35,164 nucleotides of DNA from JANWYT01 sp034432435 (GTDB lineage Bacteria > Chloroflexota > Anaerolineae > Aggregatilineales > Phototrophicaceae). Each line of letters opens with the position of its first letter. The stretch's first letter is position 1. Both the position numbers and the translations under genes were made by a program. Of the stretch, positions 15,879 through 23,115 are shown piece after piece. Location of the stretch: assembly GCA_034432435.1 (NCBI GenBank), contig DAOUBS010000162.1, positions 1-35,164 of the forward strand, read 5' to 3'. A model generated the notes under the pieces. The model was not told where the DNA came from. It did not search any database and worked only from the letters and a program-made list of their open reading frames with translations.

Positions 15879-16292
15879 ATGAGCAAAATTCAGAAGGTTT
15901 CATCACAGCAGATGCTGCAGCAGAAGCGCGCCACGGACGCCTATAACCGCGTTGAAGAGATCAAAGCCTTGCCAGAGGAGAAGGTCAAGAAAGAATATGG
16001 CTCGCTGGTGCGCGGTCTGCCCGCTATGATTTTAACTGACGGCTTGGGGCAGGCGCTGGCCTTCCTGCTGGCCAAAGCTAAAGATGGGACCAACGCGCAC
16101 AGTTATGCTTACAAACATCTGTCGTCATGGGTTTGCTCATGGTCGAATCAACCCGCAGGGACGGACCTGCTGCAGCTCGTGCTATCGAGGTCGACCAACG
16201 AATATCGCCAATACACGAACGAAGCGCTGGCCTATCTGCACTGGTTGAAGCGCTTTGTGGAAGCCGCCAACCTCAAAAGCGATGAGCAGTGA
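15879..16292 (+). CDS. cmr5: Type III-B complex small subunit Cmr5
   Basis: The 137-residue, mostly helical protein has the Cmr5 features QQMLQQKRATDAYNRVEEI, then YGSLVRGLPAMILTDGLGQALAFLLAKAK and the C-terminal ALAYLHWLKRFVEAA helix. It forms the inner filament that contacts the target RNA. The ribosome site is the strongest in the operon (GAGGAGGAAAG, 15867-15877), fitting a subunit needed in several copies. Its TGA lies just before the cmr6 ribosome site. Confidence 0.9.
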   Translation: MSKIQKVSSQQMLQQKRATDAYNRVEEIKALPEEKVKKEYGSLVRGLPAMILTDGLGQALAFLLAKAKDGTNAHSYAYKHLSSWVCSWSNQPAGTDLLQLVLSRSTNEYRQYTNEALAYLHWLKRFVEAANLKSDEQ

Positions 16293-16303
16293 GGGAGAGG
16301 CAC

Positions 16304-17185
16304 ATGAAGTATCTCACACCGACCGACACAGCCGACGTGCTGGCGAACAATGCCAACAAGTGCCACAACCTCGCGTTGATTCTAGGGCGCTATATCCCGC
16401 AGGAAGTGATCAACAATGAGGATGTGCCCAACGAGCGCAACGTCAAATATCGCAACCGCTGGATGCCAGAGGTTATCGGGCGATTCACTCAGCAAACAGT
16501 GGGCGGGGCGGTGGAGGCCTACCACGCCCGCTGGCAGCAGATGACCGAAGCTGCCAGCGCCACCCGCTGGGAGATGCGCTTGCTCACGCGGCTGATCGTT
16601 GGGCTGGGGGGCAAGGGCGCGCTGGAGATCGGCATCACGCTCGACAAGGTGACCGGCCTGCCCTACATCCCCGGCAGCGCGCTGAAAGGCCTGTGCCGCA
16701 GCTACGCGCTCTACGAGACTGCCGCCAAGCACGGGATTGACCCGCAGAAGGAGAACGCGCTTAAGGACCTCGATGAAGCGCTGGTGAAAGGTGAGGGCTA
16801 CAACGGGGACGCGAAGGTCTACGCCGACTGCTTCGGCAAGCAGGAGGACGCCGGCAAACTCATCTTCTTCGAGGGGGTGGTCAAGGCGCTGCCCAACGGC
16901 AAGTCGCTGTTCGCGCTCGACGTGATGACGCCGCACTTCCCAGAGTACTACCGAAACAGCGGCAGCAAACCGCCCGCGGACAACGACAACCCGAACCCCG
17001 TGAACTTCATCACCGTCGCGCACGGGACGACCTTCTCGTTTGCGGTGGGCATCCGCCACAGAGAGCGCGACCAGTACACAGAGGGGCTGCGCAGCACAGC
17101 GGTCAAATGGTTAAAGCAGGCGCTGCAAGACTTCGGCATAGGCAGCAAAACCGCCGCCGGTTACGGGGCGTTCGCGGCCAAGTGA
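16304..17185 (+). CDS. cmr6: Type III-B complex subunit Cmr6 (Cas7-like RAMP)
   Basis: The 293-residue protein contains the Cmr6 core LLTRLIVGLGGKGALEIGITLDKVTGLPYIPGSALKGLCRSYAL and ends with IGSKTAAGYGAFA, the RAMP glycine-rich loop. Cmr6 sits next to Cmr1 at the 3' end of the crRNA. ATG 16304 is chosen because AGGGAGAGG (16292-16300) precedes it; a GTG at 16289 would overlap cmr5 but place the ribosome site inside the gene. It is the last gene of the operon and is followed by a long hairpin at 17218-17281. Confidence 0.9.
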   Translation: MKYLTPTDTADVLANNANKCHNLALILGRYIPQEVINNEDVPNERNVKYRNRWMPEVIGRFTQQTVGGAVEAYHARWQQMTEAASATRWEMRLLTRLIVGLGGKGALEIGITLDKVTGLPYIPGSALKGLCRSYALYETAAKHGIDPQKENALKDLDEALVKGEGYNGDAKVYADCFGKQEDAGKLIFFEGVVKALPNGKSLFALDVMTPHFPEYYRNSGSKPPADNDNPNPVNFITVAHGTTFSFAVGIRHRERDQYTEGLRSTAVKWLKQALQDFGIGSKTAAGYGAFAAK

Positions 17186-17217
17186 GCAGCAGCTACCTAT
17201 ACTGATGCTAGCCGCAA

Positions 17218-17281
17218 GGCCGCATCCCCTTTCTCGAGCGGCTGGCCGCAGGCAGGCCAGTCCAAGAAGGGGGATGAGGCC
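17218..17281. repeat. Long nested inverted repeat after cmr6
   Basis: Bases 17218-17234 pair with 17265-17281 over 17 positions, with one mismatch and one G-T wobble. A second perfect stem, CTGGCC (17242-17247) with GGCCAG (17255-17260), lies inside. There is no U-tract in either direction. It could end the type III-B transcript, stabilise its 3' end, or be a small palindromic mobile element. I see no second copy in the window. Confidence 0.6.
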
Positions 17282-17319
17282 TCAACACAATCATTCACCT
17301 CTCCTGCCTAATCCACTGC

Positions 17320-17349
17320 TTGACAACGCCCGGCGGTTGAACCTATGAT
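17320..17349 (+). promoter_or_regulatory. Promoter of the cytochrome P450 gene
   Basis: TTGACA (17320-17325), 18 bp, TATGAT (17344-17349). This is close to the housekeeping consensus, and transcription would start near 17356, about 30 bases before the ATG. It makes the P450 gene independent of the cas operon. Confidence 0.65.
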
Positions 17350-17386
17350 TGTTCTATCCTTCACAATATCCTGAGGTCAACCAAGC

Positions 17387-18748
17387 ATGACTGCCACAGT
17401 GATCCCCCCCACGCTCCCCGGGCGTTTCTTGCTGGGCAGCGCCCCCGAATTCCAACGCGACACGCTCCACCTGCTGCTGGAATCGCGCAAGCTCGGTGAG
17501 TTCGTCCGTATGTATTACGGCCCTTTCCGTCTGTACATCGTCAACACGCCCGACCTCGCGCACGAGGTGCTGGTTGAAAAAGCCGCTTCCTTCCACAAGA
17601 CAACCATCCTCAAGCAGGTGCTGGAGCCAGCGGTGGGCAGCGGCTTGTTCACCAACGACGGCGACAGTTGGCGGCAGCAGCGCCGACTTGCGCAGCCGGC
17701 CTTCCACACTAAGCGCATCGCCGCCTATGCCGACGTGATGGTACAGTTCGCCCATGAGCTGGCCGAGCGCTGGCACGATCAGCAGCCGCTCGACGTCGAG
17801 CATGAGATGGCCGGCGTGACGATGCAGATCGTCAGCAAGACGCTGTTCGACGCGCACGTCACCCAAGAGGACAAAACCGGTCAGGCGGTGGCGACCGTCC
17901 TACGGCTGGCTGATCAGCGCTTCAACCGCATCCTGCAAATTCCAGAATGGCTGCCAACCCCGGAAAACCGCCGCATGAAAGAGGCGATTCAGCACCTTGA
18001 TGAGTTGATTCAAGGGTTCATCGACGAGCGACGCGCCAGCAAAGAAGACAAGGGCGACCTGCTGAGCATGATGATCGCCGCCACTGACGATGAGAACGGC
18101 GCGCGCATGAGCGACAAGCAGCTGCGCGACGAGGTGATGACCGTGTTCGGCGCTGGCCATGAGACGACCGCCGTCACGCTGACGTGGGCATTTTACGCGC
18201 TGTCGCAGAACCCTGAGGTCGAGGCCAAGCTGCACCAAGAGCTAGACACCGTGCTGAGCGGGCGGCGGCCCACCTTTGAAGACCTGCCCAAGCTCACCTA
18301 CACCGAGAAGGTCATCAAAGAAACGATGCGCCTCTACCCGCCGGCGTGGTCAGTCACCCGTGAGCCGATTGTGCCCGTGCGCCTCGCTGATAAGTACGAC
18401 GTGAAAAAAGGTGAGGTGCTGATGGTGAACATCTACGGCATCCACCGCGACGAACGCTACTTCCCTGACGCGCAGCGCTTCAACCCCGAACGCTGGACGC
18501 CTGAGAACGAGAAGAAAATGCACCGCTATCAGTACCTGCCGTTTGGGGCCGGGCCGCGCATCTGCATCGGCAACACGTTCGCCATGATGGAAGCGCGCCT
18601 CGTGCTGGCGACACTGGCGCAGCGCTTCCGCCTGACGCTTGCGCCCGGGCAAGTCGTCGCCCCGAACCGCGTGTTCACGCTGCGCCCACGCCACGGCATG
18701 CAGATGATCGCCCACGTGCGCCAACCCATTCCACAACCGATGATCTAA
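17387..18748 (+). CDS. Cytochrome P450 monooxygenase
   Basis: The 453-residue protein has all P450 hallmarks: the I-helix FGAGHETTAVTLTW (oxygen activation), ExxR at E312-R315 (KETMRLYPPAW), the FNPERW segment, and the haem loop PFGAGPRICIG with axial C393. It has no membrane anchor or fused reductase, so it is a soluble enzyme needing separate redox partners, none of which are here. Overall pattern is nearest the CYP4/CYP110-like fatty-acid and alkane hydroxylase side, but the substrate cannot be told from sequence. It has its own TTGACA/TATGAT promoter. The next gene begins 57 bases later and may be co-transcribed. Confidence 0.92.
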   Translation: MTATVIPPTLPGRFLLGSAPEFQRDTLHLLLESRKLGEFVRMYYGPFRLYIVNTPDLAHEVLVEKAASFHKTTILKQVLEPAVGSGLFTNDGDSWRQQRRLAQPAFHTKRIAAYADVMVQFAHELAERWHDQQPLDVEHEMAGVTMQIVSKTLFDAHVTQEDKTGQAVATVLRLADQRFNRILQIPEWLPTPENRRMKEAIQHLDELIQGFIDERRASKEDKGDLLSMMIAATDDENGARMSDKQLRDEVMTVFGAGHETTAVTLTWAFYALSQNPEVEAKLHQELDTVLSGRRPTFEDLPKLTYTEKVIKETMRLYPPAWSVTREPIVPVRLADKYDVKKGEVLMVNIYGIHRDERYFPDAQRFNPERWTPENEKKMHRYQYLPFGAGPRICIGNTFAMMEARLVLATLAQRFRLTLAPGQVVAPNRVFTLRPRHGMQMIAHVRQPIPQPMI

Positions 18749-18764
18749 CCGTCGCAAGAAGCGT

Positions 18765-18770
18765 TATACT
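18765..18770 (+). promoter_or_regulatory. Possible -10 box before the aminotransferase-like gene
   Basis: TATACT is 35 bases before the ATG at 18806. The -35 position (18742-18747, gatcta) is poor, so this is either a weak secondary promoter or chance; read-through from the P450 gene is the alternative. Confidence 0.3.
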
Positions 18771-18805
18771 GGCAGGTAAGTTCACACAACCATGAATGGG
18801 TGACA

Positions 18806-20005
18806 ATGCCTGCCAAACGCTCTGCCTCACAGCTTACAGCCTTTGTTCAAGGGGATGGCCTTTATCTGCATGACGCGCAGGGCAATCGCATGGCTGACTT
18901 CACCAGCAGCGGTGGCCAGATGCTGCTGGGGTACAGCCATCCGGCAGTCATCAAAGCTGTGCAGCAGCAGGCTGAAGTGCTGTGGAGCACGCCGCCCCGC
19001 AGCATCGCCCAAGCCGAGCTGGACTTCCACAGCGCGCTTGCAGGCGCTGTGCCGAGCTACCTCACCAACTTCTTTTGCGTAGAAACCGCCAGCAAAGCCG
19101 TCGAGCGGGCGGTGATGCTGGCGCAGCGCGCCACCTTGCGCTCACGAGTGTTGGTGTTTGAAGGCGGCTCGCACGGGGACACCATCCAAACGATGGCGAT
19201 GTCGGCGGTCAAGAGCAGCCAGCGCGCGCATGCGGGCGTGTCCTCGGTGTTGATCGCGCCATATCCGATGGCCAACGCCGAAGCCGAGATGGACTTCTGC
19301 CTGCGCCGGCTTGAGCGGCTCTTTAAGACCCAAAGCGCGCCAGAGACCATCGCCGCGATGGTGATTGAGCCGGTGCTCAGTCAAGGCGGCGGATGGGTGA
19401 CACCTCCGGCTTTCCTCAAAGCGTTGGAAGGGATCTGCCGCCGTTGGGGGATCTTGCTGATCGTCAACGAGACACATAGCAGCCTGCGCGGGGGCGAGTG
19501 GCTTGTGAGCGCGGCAAGCGGCGTTCAGCCAGATATGGTCATTCTTTCTAGCGGGCTGGCGAACGGTCTGCCGTTAGGCGTGGTCGCCGTCTCGGATGAG
19601 TTGGGCGTGCACCTAGAGGTGCACTATCCCGCCAGCGCCATAGCGATAGCCGCCGCGCACGCTGTCGCGCAGACCGTCAAGCAGCAGCGCCTGCTGCCAC
19701 AGGTGCAGACTTTAGGAGAACGCATGCTCAGCGGCCTGCGCGATCTGCAAGCCGAGTACGGCCACATCGTCGATGTGCGTGGGCGAGGGCTGTTGGGCAG
19801 CGTGGCGTTTGCCCCGGCTGAGCGCAAGGGGGCCACGCTGCTAGTGGAAGCCTGCCGCCAGCGCGGGCTGTGGCTGACGGTTTGGGGCAGCGAGGACGAA
19901 GTCATCGGGTGGATGCCCCCGCTGACAGTGACAGAAGCCCAGATTGACGACGCCCTGAGCGTGTTTGAGGAGGTGCTGCAAACGGTGCTGCTGCAAGGCC
20001 GCTGA
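18806..20005 (+). CDS. Class III aminotransferase-fold protein lacking the catalytic lysine (probable pseudoenzyme)
   Basis: The 399-residue protein follows the class III PLP aminotransferase plan: DAQGNRMADFTSSGGQMLLGYSHPAV, FEGGSHGDTIQTMAMS, VIEPVLSQGGGW, LIVNETHSS, PDMVILSSGLANGLPLG, and a small C-terminal domain (VDVRGRGLLGSVAF). The lysine that binds PLP, normally in a KGLGGG-PLG block, is S249. The aspartate that contacts the PLP ring, normally in DEV, is N221. The spacing of 28 residues fits the family's usual 28-29, so the alignment is firm. The frame is intact over its full length, which argues for a retained non-transaminase role. ATG 18806 is preferred to GTG 18800. Its function and any link to the P450 are unknown. 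Confidence 0.8.
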   Translation: MPAKRSASQLTAFVQGDGLYLHDAQGNRMADFTSSGGQMLLGYSHPAVIKAVQQQAEVLWSTPPRSIAQAELDFHSALAGAVPSYLTNFFCVETASKAVERAVMLAQRATLRSRVLVFEGGSHGDTIQTMAMSAVKSSQRAHAGVSSVLIAPYPMANAEAEMDFCLRRLERLFKTQSAPETIAAMVIEPVLSQGGGWVTPPAFLKALEGICRRWGILLIVNETHSSLRGGEWLVSAASGVQPDMVILSSGLANGLPLGVVAVSDELGVHLEVHYPASAIAIAAAHAVAQTVKQQRLLPQVQTLGERMLSGLRDLQAEYGHIVDVRGRGLLGSVAFAPAERKGATLLVEACRQRGLWLTVWGSEDEVIGWMPPLTVTEAQIDDALSVFEEVLQTVLLQGR

Positions 20006-20023
20006 CTTGCAAAAACAGTGGTA

Positions 20024-20043
20024 GGGCACGGCCTGCTGTGCCC
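20024..20043. repeat. Dispersed palindromic repeat family A, copy 2
   Basis: GGGCACGGCCTGCTGTGCCC starts 19 bases after the aminotransferase-like gene and differs from the copies at 7945-7964 and 29661-29680 at only a few inner positions. A second small hairpin (CGGGGA/TCCCC, 20045-20058) follows directly. No U-tract. Probably a REP-like element that also shields mRNA 3' ends. Confidence 0.6.
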
Positions 20044-20132
20044 GCGGGGATGCTCCCCCCGAACTGAGGGTCACACAAAGCGCGCCGCGCCGTTAGAATA
20101 GAATCAGCAGCACACCAGAGAGACACCTACCG

Positions 20133-21992
20133 ATGACCCAGTCGGATCACACGCCGCCGCGCGCCGCCAAATATGACCTTGACTACCACGCCCACCGTGA
20201 CCGCTTGATCGCTGCGCTGCGTGCGCTCGTGCAGGTGGATGGGCCGCTCACCCATGACGTCTTTGGGGCGATCACGCGCGCCCACCCGCGCCCTGACGGC
20301 GGCCTTTACAGCCGCCCTCAGATGATCGAAGCCTATCGCCTGTTCGCCGGGCAGGACGGCCTGCCACCGTTCGACGAGCGCGTGCTGCACAAGCTGCGCC
20401 GTAAGCCGATGCGCACCATCAGCGGCGTGACCCCCGTCACCGTCCTCACCAAGCCGTTCCCCTGCCCCGGCGAGTGCATCTTCTGCCCGAACGACGTGCG
20501 CATGCCCAAGAGCTACCTCTCGGATGAACCTGGGGCACAGCGCGCTGAGCAGAACGCCTTTGACCCCTACTTGCAGACCTACACGCGCGTCCTGACCTAC
20601 TACAACATGGCGCACCCCACCGACAAGATCGAGGTCATCGTCTTGGGCGGCACGTGGTCGTTCTACCCTGAGACGTATCAGATTTGGTTCATCAAGCGCA
20701 TCTTCGATGCGCTGCACGACTTCGGCAAAGGGATCGACCGACGGCAGGAAGTGTGGGATCTGCTGGCGGCGCACAGCCAACTGCACCCCATCCATAACAC
20801 CGCCAACGTCGCCCTACACGGCACCGACCTCACCCAGACCTACAACCAGACAGTGCAGCAGCTCTACGCCGACGAGATGCGCCGCAGCCGCGACCTGACG
20901 CGCCAGATCGCCCACGGCCAGCGTGCCCGCAGCGCCATCGACGAATACGCCACGTGGGACGAGTTAGAGGCCGTCCACCGCGAGAACGAAACGGCGGCCT
21001 GTCGCGTCGTCGGCCTTGTTGTCGAAACGCGCCCCGACCACATCAGCCCTGAAGAGGTGCTGCGCATTCGACGCTTAGGCTGCACCAAGGTGCAGATCGG
21101 CTTCCAGAGCTTGAACGACGACGTGCTGCGGCTGAACCGGCGCGGCCATCGCGTCGCTGCCACGCGCCACGCCGTGCGGCTGCTGCGGCAGGCGGGCTTC
21201 AAAATTCACGCCCACTGGATGCCCAACTTGTACGGCTCTAACCCAGAGTTAGACATCCAAGATTACACGCGCCTCTTCAGCGATCCCGATTTCTGCCCTG
21301 ATGAACTCAAAGTCTACCCGTGCTCGCTGATCGAAAGCGCTGAGCTAATGCAGGTCTACCAGCGCGGCGACTGGCGGCCCTACACCCATGACGAGCTGCT
21401 CTACGTGTTAGCGGAGTGCTTCAAGCGCACGCCCGAGTACTGCCGCCTAACGCGCGTCATCCGCGACATTCCCAGCACCGACATCGTGGACGGCAACCAG
21501 CTCACGAACTTTCGCCAGCTCGTCGATGCAGAACTGGCGCGGCAGGGGGCGACGACAGGCGACATCCGCGCGCGCGAGATCCGCCATCAGGACGTGGGCC
21601 GTGAGGCGCTGACGCTGGACGTGCTGTGGTACGAGGCGGGGGTAAGCCGTGAGGCTTTCTTGCAGTTCATCACCCCGCAGCGTCAGATCGCGGCCTTTTT
21701 GCGCCTGTCGCTGCCCAAGCCTGACCTTGAGCCGCTGACGGAAGAGCTGCGCGGCGCGGCCATCATCCGCGAGGTGCACGTCTACGGCCAGTCGCTCGGC
21801 ATTGGTGAGGTGGAAGGTGGCAAAGCCCAGCACGCCGGCCTCGGCAAGGCGTTGATCGAACGCGCCTGTGAGATCGCCGCTGCGGAGGGCTGCCGTCAGA
21901 TCGCGGTTATCAGCGCCATCGGCACGCGCGAATACTATCGCAAGCGCGGCTTCGTAGACGGTGCGCTGTATCAGACGCGAGCGCTCGCTTAG
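20133..21992 (+). CDS. elp3: Elp3-type tRNA uridine-34 carboxymethyl-modifying radical SAM/acetyltransferase
   Basis: The 619-residue protein combines a radical SAM domain with cluster cysteines C111, C115 and C118 (CPGECIFC, the Elp3 spacing CxxxCxxC) and a C-terminal GNAT domain (about 535-615, with the acetyl-CoA loop HAGLGKALIERACEIAAAEG and ISAIGTREYYRKRGF). Elp3 makes 5-carboxymethyluridine at wobble position 34 of certain tRNAs from acetyl-CoA. Bacterial single-subunit forms such as the Dehalococcoides enzyme need no other Elongator subunits, and none are here. VLGGTWSFYPETYQIWFIK and HWMPNLYGSNPELD are further Elp3 blocks. It converges on the permease gene at 22014 with a 21-base gap and no obvious terminator. 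Confidence 0.92.
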   Translation: MTQSDHTPPRAAKYDLDYHAHRDRLIAALRALVQVDGPLTHDVFGAITRAHPRPDGGLYSRPQMIEAYRLFAGQDGLPPFDERVLHKLRRKPMRTISGVTPVTVLTKPFPCPGECIFCPNDVRMPKSYLSDEPGAQRAEQNAFDPYLQTYTRVLTYYNMAHPTDKIEVIVLGGTWSFYPETYQIWFIKRIFDALHDFGKGIDRRQEVWDLLAAHSQLHPIHNTANVALHGTDLTQTYNQTVQQLYADEMRRSRDLTRQIAHGQRARSAIDEYATWDELEAVHRENETAACRVVGLVVETRPDHISPEEVLRIRRLGCTKVQIGFQSLNDDVLRLNRRGHRVAATRHAVRLLRQAGFKIHAHWMPNLYGSNPELDIQDYTRLFSDPDFCPDELKVYPCSLIESAELMQVYQRGDWRPYTHDELLYVLAECFKRTPEYCRLTRVIRDIPSTDIVDGNQLTNFRQLVDAELARQGATTGDIRAREIRHQDVGREALTLDVLWYEAGVSREAFLQFITPQRQIAAFLRLSLPKPDLEPLTEELRGAAIIREVHVYGQSLGIGEVEGGKAQHAGLGKALIERACEIAAAEGCRQIAVISAIGTREYYRKRGFVDGALYQTRALA

Positions 21993-22013
21993 GCCGCGCC
22001 CCCATCCCATGGC

Positions 22014-23021
22014 CTATCGTTCGTGGCGGCGCAGCGCGCGCTCCATCCATTGGACGAACAGCGACCCTAACACCGTCATGAACAGGTAGATCACCGACAG
22101 GATGAAGAACGTCTCAGGGTATTTGAACGTTGTGCCGACCCACTTGCGCGAGAGCTGGGTGATCTCGTTCGTGCCTAAGATCGTGAGCAGTGACGTGTCC
22201 TTGATAATAGCGATGAAGTCGTTGCCCAGCGGCGGCAGCACCGTTCGAATGGCCTGCGGGATGACGACCAGCCGCATCGTTTGAACGTAGTTCATGCCGA
22301 GGCTGCGGGCGGCCTCGATCTGTCCTTTGCTAATGGATTGAATCCCTGCGCGGAACACCTCGCTCAGGTAAGCGCTGTAGATGATGGCCAGTGCCAGCAC
22401 GCCGGTGACAGGGTCGATGCTGCGCAGCTGAATCCGCGGCAGGCCAAGCGTCTGAATGATGCCCATGTTGAGCGCATCGCGCGCGGCAGGCAGGAATACA
22501 AACGCAGCCATCAGCACAAACACAATGGACGGGACACCGCGCATGAATTCCACGTAGAACGTCACCATGTTGTAGAACAACACGTACAGCATCCCGAGGA
22601 TGCGCTGAAGCAGGCTCGGGCGGTTGAGGGGCGGTTTAGGCGGGTTCGCGCGGATGATGCCGATGATGAGGCCGATGATGAACGCGATAGCGTATGAGGA
22701 AATCGCTAGCACGATCGTCATGCTGATGCCGTCAATCGGGGGTGGGGTGGGGCTGTAGGTCTCGGGGCAGGTGCCGCCCGCGTTGCAATTAAGCGTGTCG
22801 AGGATCCAAGTAAAGTGGTTGCCGCGGATGTACTGCCACGCAAGACGGTAATCGTTGTTGGTGTTGATGCTGTGCCCGACGAAGAGGAACAGCAGCGCGA
22901 AGAACAACAGCCAGTAGGGCGCGCCGTACACGCGCCCCCAGAACTGTGACCCTCGTCGGATGGTACTATCAGTTTCGTCGGTGTTTTTGGGTTTGGCGGG
23001 GATATCTACACGAACTGCCAT
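22014..23021 (-). CDS. Polar amino-acid ABC transporter permease (HisM/GlnP type)
   Basis: The 335-residue membrane protein has an N-terminal segment at about 38-56 and four or five more. The EAA loop is IEAARSLGMNYVQTMRLVVIPQAIRTVLPPLGNDF, and MRGVPSIVFVLMAAFVF is also typical of the HisMQ family. The start is ATG 23021, with AGGAA upstream; the longer frame back to 23156 runs through the terminator and into the preceding gene. The solute-binding protein is encoded just upstream (23116-24582), so they form one importer. No ATPase is in the window. An inserted loop after the first membrane segment (residues 56-93, with two cysteines) is longer than usual. Confidence 0.88.
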   Translation of the reverse strand: MAVRVDIPAKPKNTDETDSTIRRGSQFWGRVYGAPYWLLFFALLFLFVGHSINTNNDYRLAWQYIRGNHFTWILDTLNCNAGGTCPETYSPTPPPIDGISMTIVLAISSYAIAFIIGLIIGIIRANPPKPPLNRPSLLQRILGMLYVLFYNMVTFYVEFMRGVPSIVFVLMAAFVFLPAARDALNMGIIQTLGLPRIQLRSIDPVTGVLALAIIYSAYLSEVFRAGIQSISKGQIEAARSLGMNYVQTMRLVVIPQAIRTVLPPLGNDFIAIIKDTSLLTILGTNEITQLSRKWVGTTFKYPETFFILSVIYLFMTVLGSLFVQWMERALRRHER

Positions 23022-23066
23022 TGGATCGGTTCCTAAAAACAACGAACTTGCAGGTGGACGTTCAGT

Positions 23067-23098
23067 AAAAAAGGGGCGTGCGCCAGCGCGCCGCCCCC
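23067..23098 (-). terminator. Intrinsic terminator between binding-protein and permease genes
   Basis: On the minus strand a GC-rich stem (GGGGCGGCGC with GCGCACGCCCC, one bulged A, four-base loop) is followed by TTTTTT. It lies 18 bases after the binding-protein stop and 46 bases before the permease start. It should lower permease expression relative to the binding protein, a common arrangement in ABC importers. Confidence 0.8.
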
Positions 23099-23115
23099 AC
23101 AGGCTTATCAGATGG

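Noticed and set aside
17505..17519. Third copy of the cas operator (gtccgtatgtattacggcc inside the P450 gene)
   Set aside because: It shares only the half-site letters, has a different centre and spacing, and lies in coding sequence.
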